This document shows positions 11,666 through 21,720 of a stretch of 64,000 nt of DNA, piece after piece. Under the pieces are notes generated by a model, which ran no database searches, was not told the DNA's origin, and saw only the letters and a program-made list of their open reading frames with translations. The stretch is from Carya illinoinensis. Its lineage: Eukaryota > Streptophyta > Magnoliopsida > Fagales > Juglandaceae. The DNA lies in contig NC_056758.1 in assembly GCF_018687715.1 (NCBI RefSeq), forward strand, positions 31,786,967 to 31,850,966, written 5' to 3'. Made by a program: the position numbers and the translations under genes. The stretch's first letter is position 1; the number at the start of each line of letters is the position of its first letter.

Positions 11666-14409
11666 TAAATATAAGGAAAACAATACTATGTTGTCTGAGT
11701 TTATCTCTAAAATTTGATAATTCATATAAAACATTTTAAAAATGTAAATGCACTAGGGATACACATATCGCTAGGGCGCATATTAGCACCGTCTAAAGTC
11801 CAATTACCTAAATAAATAAAGAAATATATAGACTTTCTAACATATTATTTATATTGCCTTCTTTAAAATTATATAGTTACAAAGAATGGTGGGTCAGACA
11901 GTTGGAGGCCCCCCGTCAGGAGTTTTTTTTTTTTTTTTAATCATTGTTTAACACTTTTAAATATTTAAAAAAAAAAATTTATAATGTTATTAAATAATAT
12001 TTTTTTAATCACTAAAAAAATAAAAATAAAAATAAAAAACTGAAAAAAAAAAAAAAAAAAAAAAAAGGAGCGAGAGCCAGCGGATCGCTTGCTTTTTTCA
12101 AAGAAGAATAATAAAATCAGACTGGTTGGTGGCCACCCACCACGGCCGGCATCTCGTGGTGAGCAAAGACCAAACTTTCTCGGGGGCGGCGTGGACCGTC
12201 ATGCACCCTTCGTCTACCATGTTAAATATTATTATTTTTTAAATGCCATTTAAAATTGTTTTTAATCTTCTTTATAATCTCATGTTAAGTGTGTTTTAAG
12301 TGTTTTGTTTATGTAGTTATAGTATATAGTATGTGTACGTATTATATATAATTATTTTTAAAAAGAGTAATATTTATTATTAAAAAATTAAATTTTATTT
12401 TATATAAATCATATATTAATTTATTTTTTTTAAATAATTACATGTCGCTTCCACGTTTACCATTATAACTATTATTTTTTAATATTTTATTTGGTTTAGA
12501 TATTAAAATAATCTATCGGGTTTGACTTTTGGTTGAGTTAGTTCCCGTTGGGCACTGCATATCTCGAATATTCTTAAAAATAAGATATATTCTTTTAAAT
12601 ATTATACAAAAATTAAATATTTTTAATTTTAAATATTTTTATTTAATAATTACAACTCCTAAATAAACATAAAAAACAAAATAACGTTTTTAAATTTCAA
12701 TACAAAAAATTAGAGTGATTTACAAATTTTAACTTCTCTCACTAATTTAAGCAACGAAAACATCTGATAGGATCACATAAGGTTGTTCTCTTTTTCATTA
12801 GGTGGCCATTAAAAGCGTTGCATACACTGTTGAGAATTGTCCTAACACATGATATATATATATATATTTCAATTTTGATTAAATCAATCTTTTTATTAAT
12901 GTTCTAAATTTAAAAAAAAAATTAAAAATTGCATGACATGATATGCCACTCTTAAGAAAACTTAAAAGAAGAACTAAAAACCTTTTCAAAGTCCGAAAAA
13001 TCTTAAAAAATAAAACATAAAAAGTAAAAGTACGCAATAGTAATCAATTAAAGCAATCATTGGAGGGGTGGTAATATCTCGTTGCTAATGTGATAATTGT
13101 TTGATCCATGGGTTAGATTAAGGCCATGTTTGGATACTAAGAAAATTTTCAAAAATTCTCATAATTTAATGTTTAAACATAAATCAAATATAAAATATTT
13201 TTTTATTTTAAATTTTTTACCTTTTCCTTTAATTATTACTTAATAATTATTGAAATACAAAAATTAACATAATTTTTACAAACCTCAAAATAAAATACAA
13301 ACATCAATACAAATTTTACAAACTTTAAAATAAGATTATATTCAAACAATTTTTTAATTTTAAAATATTTTTATTCAACTTTTTATCTGATTTTTAAAAT
13401 TTTAATAAAATATTTTTAATCAAATAATCTCCTTACTATTCATAAAATTCTAAAATATTTCAAGTGTCGAATCATTCGTTCTTTAGGGATTGTGATGGAA
13501 TGATTAAAATATTGATCTATAAGAGTAAAAGTAAAAAAATGAAGTAAAAATAATAATAATCCATCCAAAAGATGTAAAGTATTTTATTATTTATTTACTT
13601 TATATAAGTTGGCCGGGGGTAAAATGAACTTACCACTAGGCCAATTACCCGACCCTACACCAACTTTGAGCCTCACCAAACACCAGTATGCATGGTAACC
13701 TAAGCCTAAATTGAGCTTTAGGACAAGAAGTAGCAGAATCGGGCACTAAGGTCACTTCATCGAGCACCGCAACCTATGTAACCTACGTATAATATTTATA
13801 TTATATAGTCTTAATTGATTGAATGAGTCTTGAGGATGCTTTATCTGATTAGCATTATTGGATCCATACGAGTTGGATATTATATAGATTGCAATTGGAG
13901 TTTAGTTTTCGGTTTATGGCTATTTAATTCTCTATTTTCTTTTTAATTGAAAATGAGTATATCATGAGGTAATAGGTAGGAAGGTTGGTTTTAGATGACT
14001 GAAAGTCTTGCGTATTAAGACGAGTTTAAATCATAATTTAGATTTTAATTCTATATAATTTAAGGAATCTATAGGCATCATATGCTGCTAATACTGATAG
14101 TTTAAGACGAATTTAAACCTAAGATCTAATATATGTCAAACTACGTGAGAGTAATCCAATGACTATTGAGACAGTACTCAACTTAGTAATATACTTCTCT
14201 TAAAATTAATCATTGTTGAATTAGATTAAAGAAATAGGTTAATCATGCCCTTTAGATCATTTTACGAGGATGAGATACTTACCATTATTTTTTTAAAAAC
14301 ATTTGATGTAATTAGAAGAGAGATGCACGAATATATAGATATTAAGATATTTAGTGATGAGATTTATTTAATTTATAGATGATATTAAGTAGGAAAATAC
14401 TTTAAACAT

Positions 14410-14545
14410 AAAACGGATTATACAAAAATAAATTTATAAACTGATGTAATACGTCAAATTATAAAATTATTTTTATTATAAAATAAATCTAACAGATCTT
14501 ATAAAATTATATCAATTTTTAAATTATATATATATATATACCAGT
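14410..14545. mobile_element. AT-rich MITE-like repeat, copy 1
   Basis: Contains AAATTTATAAACTGATG, TACGTCA and ATTATAAAATTATTTTTATTATAAA followed by AATAAATCTAACAGATC, with inverted similarity between the ends. A second diverged copy lies at 15055-15215, so this is a dispersed element rather than chance AT-rich DNA. Confidence 0.5.
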
Positions 14546-15054
14546 TCTCTATTAAATAATGTAAGATGATCTACCTGTCATGTTTATTTATCTTAAACTA
14601 AACAATTCATTGCTAGCTAGCTATCGCTATCAACTATTTTAACGCATGCGGCCCTAGATGCTAACATGGAATGGTTAAAAAATGGAAGGGCTTAAAAGAA
14701 TAAAAAAAAAAAAAAATAGAGCCAGTTGCAGTTTTTAGTATATAATAATTAAATTTTTCAAGAACGAAACACCATTGATGACCAGAGAATTAATAAATTA
14801 TACAAAATTTCGGCTGAATGCTTAAACTGTTACTCGAATGGTAGGAATACGATGAGTTTTGAAATTTCAATGAACAGTTGACTTGAAACAATAATTGATG
14901 GCATCATAAAGTTTATTTCCTAATCCTTATCAATTTGTTGTCCTGTCCTATAACCGACGAGATTAATTACATATAGGTTAAATGCATTATTAATAGTTTT
15001 TGCGTTTTACAACAATTTTTCTATTCTAGTTAATAATATTTTAGCCACAAAACA

Positions 15055-15215
15055 TTATATATAAGTAAATTTATAAATCGACAATATTTAATATGGTACG
15101 TTAGATTATAAAATTATTTTTATTATAAAGTAGATCTGCTTTATAAAGCAGATCGTCTAACATATAATATAAAACTTTGTTAATTTGTGAATTTATTTTT
15201 TTAGAATTTCTCTAT
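15055..15215. mobile_element. AT-rich MITE-like repeat, copy 2, with perfect 22-bp palindrome
   Basis: Shares with copy 1 the block ATAAGTAAATTTATAAATCGAC, TACGTTAGATTATAAAATTATT and AAAGTAGATCTG. Positions 15133-15154 form a perfect palindrome (GATCTGCTTTA and its complement) not present in copy 1. Confidence 0.5.
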
Positions 15216-15330
15216 GATTGTAGCACTTCTCTTGAATTAATATACATATCTATTCTATTGTAATAAATGACTATCTAACTGTGAATATTGACTTTTCTTT
15301 TTTTCCATTAACTTTTGTTATTTTTCCGTT

Positions 15331-15520
15331 AAGTTATGTTTTACCAAAAGATCCTTAAGACCATTGATCATTTGATGTGTAGCTTTCCTGTAGAATTTAA
15401 TGAAGGATCATGTTTTACCAAAAGGTCCTTAAGACCTTTAACCATTTGACATGTAGCTTATTTGTAGAATTCAATGAATGATAATATTTTACCAAAAGAC
15501 CCTTAATAGCCCTGTGGCGC
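15331..15520. repeat. 74-bp tandem repeat, about 2.5 units
   Basis: The phrase GTTTTACCAAAAG.TCCTTAAGACC recurs at 15338 and 15412, with a third degenerate start near 15486, giving a constant period of 74. Units also share CATTTGA.(A/G)TGTAGCTT and GTAGAATT.AATGAA. Confidence 0.8.
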
Positions 15521-16373
15521 ATTTGAATTGGCGTATCTTTTTTTATGTCATTTTTGTTCTGACAGTATACTCATTTTCCTTTCTTTTTTTTTTCAATTTT
15601 TTTAAATAAAAAATTTAAAATGATTTTACTCTTCATAATAGAAACGATTTAGAGCATTCTTATTGTAAAATTCAACTTTAAGTAAATTTAACTAATAAAA
15701 TACTTAAAACACTTAATATATAATATTAATTATTAATTTAATTAGAATATAATGATTATTAATATTAATATTTAATATTATTAATTTGATTAAAATATAA
15801 TTATTATTAATATTTTAATTAATGGAACTATAAATTTGTGATAAAAATTTAAAAAATTATTAAATTAATAATATTTTATTATTATATAAAAAGTAAATAG
15901 ATAATCTAATATGGATGCAAACCAATACTCATATTTTGTTGAAATTTAGATTTCTTTTATTTAGATTTTTTTACCTTTTTTTAACCTTGTATTTTCTTTT
16001 TTTTGAAAAATAAGTTACTAATTTTTTTACATTTTTTTTATATAAATAATTATATCAGGTTCATCTCAGGGCTAACACACCCGGGCATGTTCCCTAGTAT
16101 ACATACATATATATATATATATATATATGTATGTATCCATGCATCATGTATATATATTAGATGAATGGAATCACTATGTTGACTAAAAGTATGAAAAATC
16201 CAAGAATCGAAATCATTGGTACTTAATTACAACTCATGAGACATTTAAAAAATGAAAACAAAAATCATATAACCTTGAACAAATCACTCAATTTCCTAGG
16301 CCTTAAAAAAAAAGGTAATTAGTCTTTGATGCACACGTCATATGGAGGTCTGCTAGCTGCCTGCTAAATCTTA

Positions 16374-16402
16374 GATATATAAATATATATATATATATAT
16401 AT
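16374..16402 (+). promoter_or_regulatory. Probable TATA region of the SDR gene
   Basis: GATATATAAATATATAT(AT)n lies about 85-110 bases upstream of the ATG at 16487. It is low-complexity, so the exact TATA element cannot be fixed. Confidence 0.35.
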
Positions 16403-16486
16403 ATGATGACAAATGTAATATTTGCAGCAGATCCAAGAGCCTTACTGGAAGTTTGAGAAGAGAACAAGAAGCAGGACCGATCACCA

Positions 16487-17444
16487 ATGTCAACTAAGCC
16501 AAGGTAAGGTTTTGATCTTTCCCCGATCCCCTTAGATCTGCCTCTGCACCTGATCACCTGTAATAACCTTCTAATTTTATTCCATAGGACTAAAATATTT
16601 TCCTAGCGCCTAACTAATTTTTTTTTCTCGGATTACTAACACGGTTTATACTCGATGATCCTCCGTTAGGTTGGAGGGCAAGGTTGCCCTCATCACAGGT
16701 GCAGCAAGTGGAATTGGCGAGGAGGCTGTCAGATTATTCGCCGAGAATGGTGCTTTTGTCGTTGCTGCTGATGTTCAAGACGAACTGGGCAATCAAGTTG
16801 CAGCATCAATAGGTCAAGACAGAGTGAGTTACCGCCATTGCGATGTAAGAGACGAGAAGCAAGTTGAGGAAACAGTGAGTTACACATTGGAAAAATATGG
16901 CAGCCTGGATGTCTTGTTCAGCAACGCTGGAATTATAGGCCCTAAAACTGGCATCCTGGAGCTTGACATCAATGGCTTCGACGACACCATGGCCACAAAC
17001 GTTCGTGGAGTGGCTGCAACAATCAAGCACGCAGCTCGTGCCATGGTGGGCAAAAACACACGCGGATCCATCATATGCACCACGAGCGTGGCGGCCTCGC
17101 TCGGGGGTGCCGGCCCGCATGCATATACAGTATCGAAACATGCCCTCGTTGGTCTTGTCCGGGCGGCCTGCAGCGAGCTTGGGGCTTCAGGGATCAGAGT
17201 CAACTGCATTTCCCCGTTTGGAATTGCTACACCTCTTTCGTGTATGGCTTACAATCTGCAGCCAGATGAGGTAGAAGCCAACAGCTGTGCCGCAGCAAAC
17301 TTGAAGGGCATTGTTTTGAAGGCAAGGCACGTTGCTGAGGCTGCTTTGTTTCTTGCTTCTGATGAATCTACTTACATCAGTGGCCACAACTTGAGCGTGG
17401 ATGGAGGATTCACCGTGGTTAATCAACGTTTTTCAGCAATCTAA
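16487..17444 (+). CDS. Short-chain dehydrogenase/reductase (SDR110C-like), 2 exons
   Basis: Exon 1 is only 17 bases (16487-16503, MSTKP plus two bases of Arg6). It joins exon 2 (16670-17444) in frame to give 263 residues. The first exon is needed because the long ORF otherwise has no ATG in front of LEGKVALITG. The Rossmann motif TGAASGIG (15-22) and an acidic residue after beta-2 (D40) point to NAD(H). NAG is at 91-93, and the catalytic Ser145, Tyr158 and Lys162 (YTVSK) are all present. Length and motifs fit the plant SDR110C group, which includes xanthoxin dehydrogenase (ABA2), secoisolariciresinol dehydrogenase, tropinone-like and momilactone synthase-like enzymes acting on secondary alcohols. 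The exact substrate cannot be deduced. It is probably cytosolic: no signal peptide. Confidence 0.92.
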
Positions 17445-18439
17445 AAAAACCTGCAGGGTTTTTGCAGGTAGCCAGCATTTAATTATAAAATTGTATGATT
17501 GGCTCTGATTGTTTAATTTTTATTTTTTGTTTTTCATCTTCCTTGTAAAATTGAAATGATTTTACTTTTCGAAGTCAAACCTTGTTACCGGGATTTCCCA
17601 TGTGCATTTTCCTTGTAATCTGCAATTTTGTTATCATTTACTAGTGTTTCCAGTTCACATATATCCATCTGTCTTGTCTGCTTATGTGTACATGTAGTAC
17701 TTAAAGCTGCCAGCTCTCTCGTTCTCCTCAACAAAGCCCGGCCTTCTCCATCTCATGTTGATCTGTCTCATAACACGTATTTTTTTTAAAAGAATTATGA
17801 ATAAATTAAAATGATTTATTGGATATAAATCAATGAAAAAAGTCTCCTCTTTTTCTGTCCACAATTAAAACAATGGAGTGGAGAAGAAAAGACACAGATA
17901 TTTATTTGCATCTTCTACACTAATTTGGACGGCTCTTAATTTGCCGACAGTGACTTAACGAATGAAAAAATAGAAAAGGACAGAGTCTTTTATAAAAAAT
18001 AAAAATAAAAATGGGGGAATTATGAGAGACTGCCCTAGCTAGCTAGGTATGATGCGCATGATGAGCATTGAGCATGCGTGGTGAAAATATACGAAGGATT
18101 TCCTCCTTCCTGCATTCTCACACTCCGTCGAGACAGATGCTTATCACCAAATTAATTATCATAAAGACATCAACCCTAGAACTCGGGGAAGAAATACATA
18201 TATATAAAATGCAATTTGCAAGAATATGTGTACGTTCACCCTATAAAAGTTGAAGCTGCTGTGTCCCAATTCAATGTTTGCAGTCTGAAAGGAGACATGC
18301 ATGCTCATGTTGAGCAATTAATAATGTGCCACTTGGGCTCATAAGTCATGAAGCTTGTGATTAACAAATAAGAAAATATTTTAGACACAAAAAAAATTCA
18401 ACACAAAAAATCTCACACATTGGTCCCATATATTTTATT

Positions 18440-18442
<3 letters not shown>

Positions 18443-18479
<37 letters not shown>
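18443..18479. repeat. 37-nt poly-T run
   Basis: An uninterrupted T run. Read on the minus strand it is a poly-A tail directly following the GC-rich segment at 18480-19010, so it may mark the 3' end of a retroposed sequence. Confidence 0.7.
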
Positions 18480-18510
18480 CACCCTTCCCCTGTACCCTCT
18501 CCCTGTGCTC

Positions 18511-18760
18511 CCCCTTCTAGCATTGGCCATGGTGGTTGGAGACCACATCATGGTAGGCAGAAGACGCCGGCAGTCTAAGCGGCATCGTTGGCGTGGAACC
18601 CCGATGAGAAGGCTGCAACTTGATTTTGTTTTTTTTCTTCCCTTCCCTCGTGCCCCCTCCCAGCATTAGCCATGGTGGTTGATAGGCAAAAGATGCCGGT
18701 GATCCAAGTGGCACTGCCAGTATGGAACGCTGATAAGGAGGTTGTGGCTTGATTTCGGGT
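18511..18760. repeat. 143-bp imperfect direct repeat, GC-rich
   Basis: CCCCCTTCTAGCATTGGCCA (18511) recurs as GCCCCCTCCCAGCATTAGCCATGGTGG about 143 bases later. Both are followed by GTAGGCA/ATAGGCA, AGA.GCCGG, AAG.GGCA, TGGAAC and CTTGATTT. The two units differ by many substitutions and one has a polypyrimidine insertion. Confidence 0.7.
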
Positions 18761-19290
18761 GAAGGGACTTGCAACTAGATTTCAGAGAAAGAGAGGGGCT
18801 GCACTGCACTGTGGGGGGGCTGGGTTTGGTCGGGGGAATGGCTGGTGGTGGTGGTCATCAACGAATTGTGACGATGCTGCTGAGGGGCGGGGGCCCACGG
18901 GGAAGAGGGGCTGGGCGTTGCTAAGGGGAGGGGGTGCACAGGGGAAAGAGAAAAGAAAGGGAAAGTGAGGGAAATATGGACTAGAGAATATGGACATTTG
19001 GCACATTGATATTGTACCATATCAATGTTTGAGATTCCTTTGTGGAATCTCTTTGTATATCTAGCAACTTCTTAAAAAATAACACTATTACTAAATTGTT
19101 TTCCTGATCAAACAAATAATTAAAGTACGTCTAGTTCTCGTTCTAGTTTTTTTTTTTTTTTTTGGTTGTAGCACCAAATCTTCAACTATGATTTGAAGGA
19201 CCCAAGAGTTTGAAAATGAAATCAAAAAAATTATTTGCAAGCTTGGTTATAATTGAAAAATCATGAGATACGGTACTAGTGATGCGAAAA

Positions 19291-19405
19291 TTTGTCACAT
19301 GATCAACTAATATTAATATAAAATTTATTTGTAATTTTATTTTATTTTTATAATTAGAATATTAGATTCTACAATAAATATTTGTCACATGATCAACTAA
19401 TATTA
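19291..19405. repeat. Short direct repeat, period 89
   Basis: The phrase TTTGTCACATGATCAACTAA occurs at about 19291 and again at about 19380, followed each time by TATTAATA. It could be a relic of a small duplication. Confidence 0.6.
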
Positions 19406-20130
19406 ATACAACTATGATTTATTTGCAAAGAAGACGGTAAAACTTTCCTTGTAAATTTAATTTGTCGAAAATTATATAAGCTCGAGCATGCTTCTTTTTT
19501 TTCTTTCTGTTTTTTTCTTTCTGTTTTTTTATTTCTTTTTTTCTAAGCAAGTTGAATATCATAAATAATAATACAACAACGTCTAAGAGGGTCTTTCTTA
19601 CTATTAATATCTTTCTATTATAATAAGTATCTATACTACAACTACAATAATAAACAGTAAAACATTCCGTTTTCGTGTGTTTCATATCTTCACTTTTTCC
19701 TTCCATTTTTGTATATAATGTCCATGCAAAAGTTTTTAAATTGTGATTATAATAGAAATATTTTACTGATTGTGCAGTCTAAATTTGTATTTTTTTATTT
19801 GAATGGTAGATTGTGTCAGTGATTTATTTTATGTGATTTCCATCGGTTGCATTGGTACTAAAGTCTACTGTTGTTTCTCCTCTGTCAATTGGTCAGGATC
19901 AGTGCATGCGTACAAAAGTTACTTTTTTTTTTAGTTGCTCAGTGCATGCATATAGGTAATAACAATTTGTCAGACGCCATAAAAAAATATTAAAACTCTA
20001 CTATCTGGGAATCCGGATGCTACATTATTTTCTAACTTTTTTTTTCAATTTTACCCTTAGCTGTAATTCAAGATTTCGTTGGGTTTGCCTTTATTTTTCT
20101 TTTGCTGATGTCCATTTTAGTCTTTTTACA

Positions 20131-20175
20131 TTTATGATCTTTTTAGTTTTTCTTCAATGTTGACACTCCCACCCA

Positions 20176-20243
<68 letters not shown>

Positions 20244-21096
20244 TTATTCCTCTTCACCACCACACTCTCACCTCTAGCAAAGCAAAACCAAGACACCACT
20301 ACCTCCATCAGTGAAGCACAGTCTCTCGTGTCGAATCTCTGACCCATGGTTTCATCCTCCATCCTCCTTTCCAACCCCAACATCGCATGCCTCCGGTCTC
20401 AGCCTGACGAAGACGAAGAAGAAGACAAAGGCCGAGAAATCTCATCCTCCATCTCAATAAGAAACAGAGGTGGGTGAAGAAGAACACCGATGGATCTTCC
20501 CAAAGTTATTTTTTTTTTCAAACAACGAATGTTTGAATGATTACTTTACTGAAGCCATCAAAATCGGAAGATTTTGTTCAATGTTTTTGGGTTTTTTTTT
20601 TTTTTGGGTGTGATAGACATCCGTATGATTTAGGTTCCTTTTGTTAGGTTATTTTCTATGAGAAAATGATCTATTTGATCATGCACATATAAGCATATAT
20701 GGCTTTTATTCTGTTTGAGTTATTATTCCGTATGGTTTTTATTCACTGTTTGGTAATTTTTTTCCTGTTGCATATATGCATATGATGTATATGATTGAGC
20801 CGTTTGCTTTGTGTTCGCCGTGTGGTGGTTGGTCGTGCATGGAAGCTCTGGTTTAGCAGTAGAGGTACCCATGTCATGCCGTGTTTAATCTAGGGCTTCA
20901 AACATTAGGCTTGAGTTTCATTTTCTGAAAGTTTTTATTTTTGTTTGTTGAACTTCAATTTCGAATTCAATTCTCTTTGCGTTTGGTCTTTTTTACTCAT
21001 GTGTATGCATATCACAAATTTCATGACGGTGCAGAAATTAAAACATGTTGAACTGAGAGGACAAGAAGTAGAAATCATACCTACGAAATGCCCAAA

Positions 21097-21133
<37 letters not shown>

Positions 21134-21437
21134 CACCTTTTTTAATTTATGTATTATTTTTTTTATGGATTTGATGATATGTTCTGTGATTTTTGTTTGC
21201 AGAGGAAGGAGAATATTAGTCTGATTAGCTCAAAGATCGCGGTAATTTCAACTCTGTGCCTTGTTTTTTATGTATTTGTTTATCATAACTAGTGTTTTAT
21301 TTGTTTGCTTAGGAAAACCTAATGGGTTTTTTATTACTCTGCTTGATTGAGGTTTAGATTTTTGTGGATTTTTTTTGGGCTAATTAGGATTTGCAATATA
21401 ACTTATCATGATATTATTTTTCTAGACACACACTAAA
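20131..21437. other. Transcribed-looking stretch with (TC)n and no confident ORF
   Basis: A CT-rich leader-like sequence is followed by short ORFs and candidate splice signals (GCAG near 21200, GTAATT near 21240), but no recognisable domain. It lies directly upstream of the TPP2-like fragment and might be the 5' part of a degenerate or non-coding transcript. I do not claim a gene here. Confidence 0.3.
20179..20239. repeat. (TC)n microsatellite
   Basis: About 30 uninterrupted TC dinucleotides. A second shorter TC-rich tract lies at 21100-21134. Confidence 0.95.
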
Positions 21438-21720
21438 ATGGAAGATACAAACCTGAAAAGGGCCTGCGAAGGCCTCTAAAACAGAATTGATATTCTACGA
21501 AAGCAAGTAGAAGTAAGTCCTAAGTATCTTTTTGTCTTTATATTTGCTAAGTTTCTTTTGTTACTAAACTGTGATGTTTCTATGTTTGACGAGGGGTCTT
21601 TCATTGATGCCGTCGTGTGGCATGATGGAGAAGTATGGAGGGTTGCTATTGACACACACAGTCTTGAAGATGACCTGAATTCTGGGAAACTTTATAACTT
21701 TATCCCTTGACTAATCATAG
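21438..21720 (+). pseudogene. Tripeptidyl-peptidase II fragment (two degraded exons)
   Basis: Two exon-like blocks resemble the N-terminal part of plant tripeptidyl-peptidase II, a giant cytosolic subtilisin-like exopeptidase. Block 1 (21438-21512) reads EDTNLKRACEGL, then an in-frame TAA, then NRIDILRKQVE and a GTAAGT donor. Block 2 (21588-21720) reads SFIDAVVWHDGEVWRVAIDT and SLEDDLNSGKL. One base is missing just before the PLTNHR motif, which then appears in the next frame and is followed by a GTATGC donor. No Asp/His/Ser protease exons are visible on either side. The retained introns show that it is a fragment of genomic DNA, not a processed copy. The full family protein is about 1,300 residues, so this is a small relic. 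Confidence 0.8.

Larger units (their letters stand above)
10176..16486. other. Long AT-rich intergenic region
   Basis: I see no gene. + and - ORFs here are short and of biased composition. The region is built from AT-rich repeats: several MITE-like foldbacks (separate entries), related AT-rich blocks around 10440-10600, 12590-12740 and 13130-13450, a poly-A run at 12041-12066 and (TA)n tracts near 11148-11170 and 16107-16128. A GC-richer island at 12067-12215 has no readable protein. Confidence 0.6.
17445..20130. other. Gene-poor intergenic DNA
   Basis: No gene is recognised. It contains the SDR 3' UTR, a long poly-T run (18443-18479), a GC-rich segment with a direct repeat (separate entry), and two copies of a TTTGTCACATGATCAACTAATATTAATA phrase at about 19291 and 19380, 89 bases apart. 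Overlapping ORFs on both strands at 18517-19020 are products of Pro/Gly/Trp-biased composition rather than a gene. Confidence 0.55.

Noticed and set aside
16806..17274. Several ORFs in other frames across the SDR gene
   Set aside because: Shadows of the dehydrogenase reading frame.
18517..19020. Overlapping ORFs on both strands
   Set aside because: Low-complexity Pro/His/Gly/Trp compositions in all frames; no domain or splice evidence.
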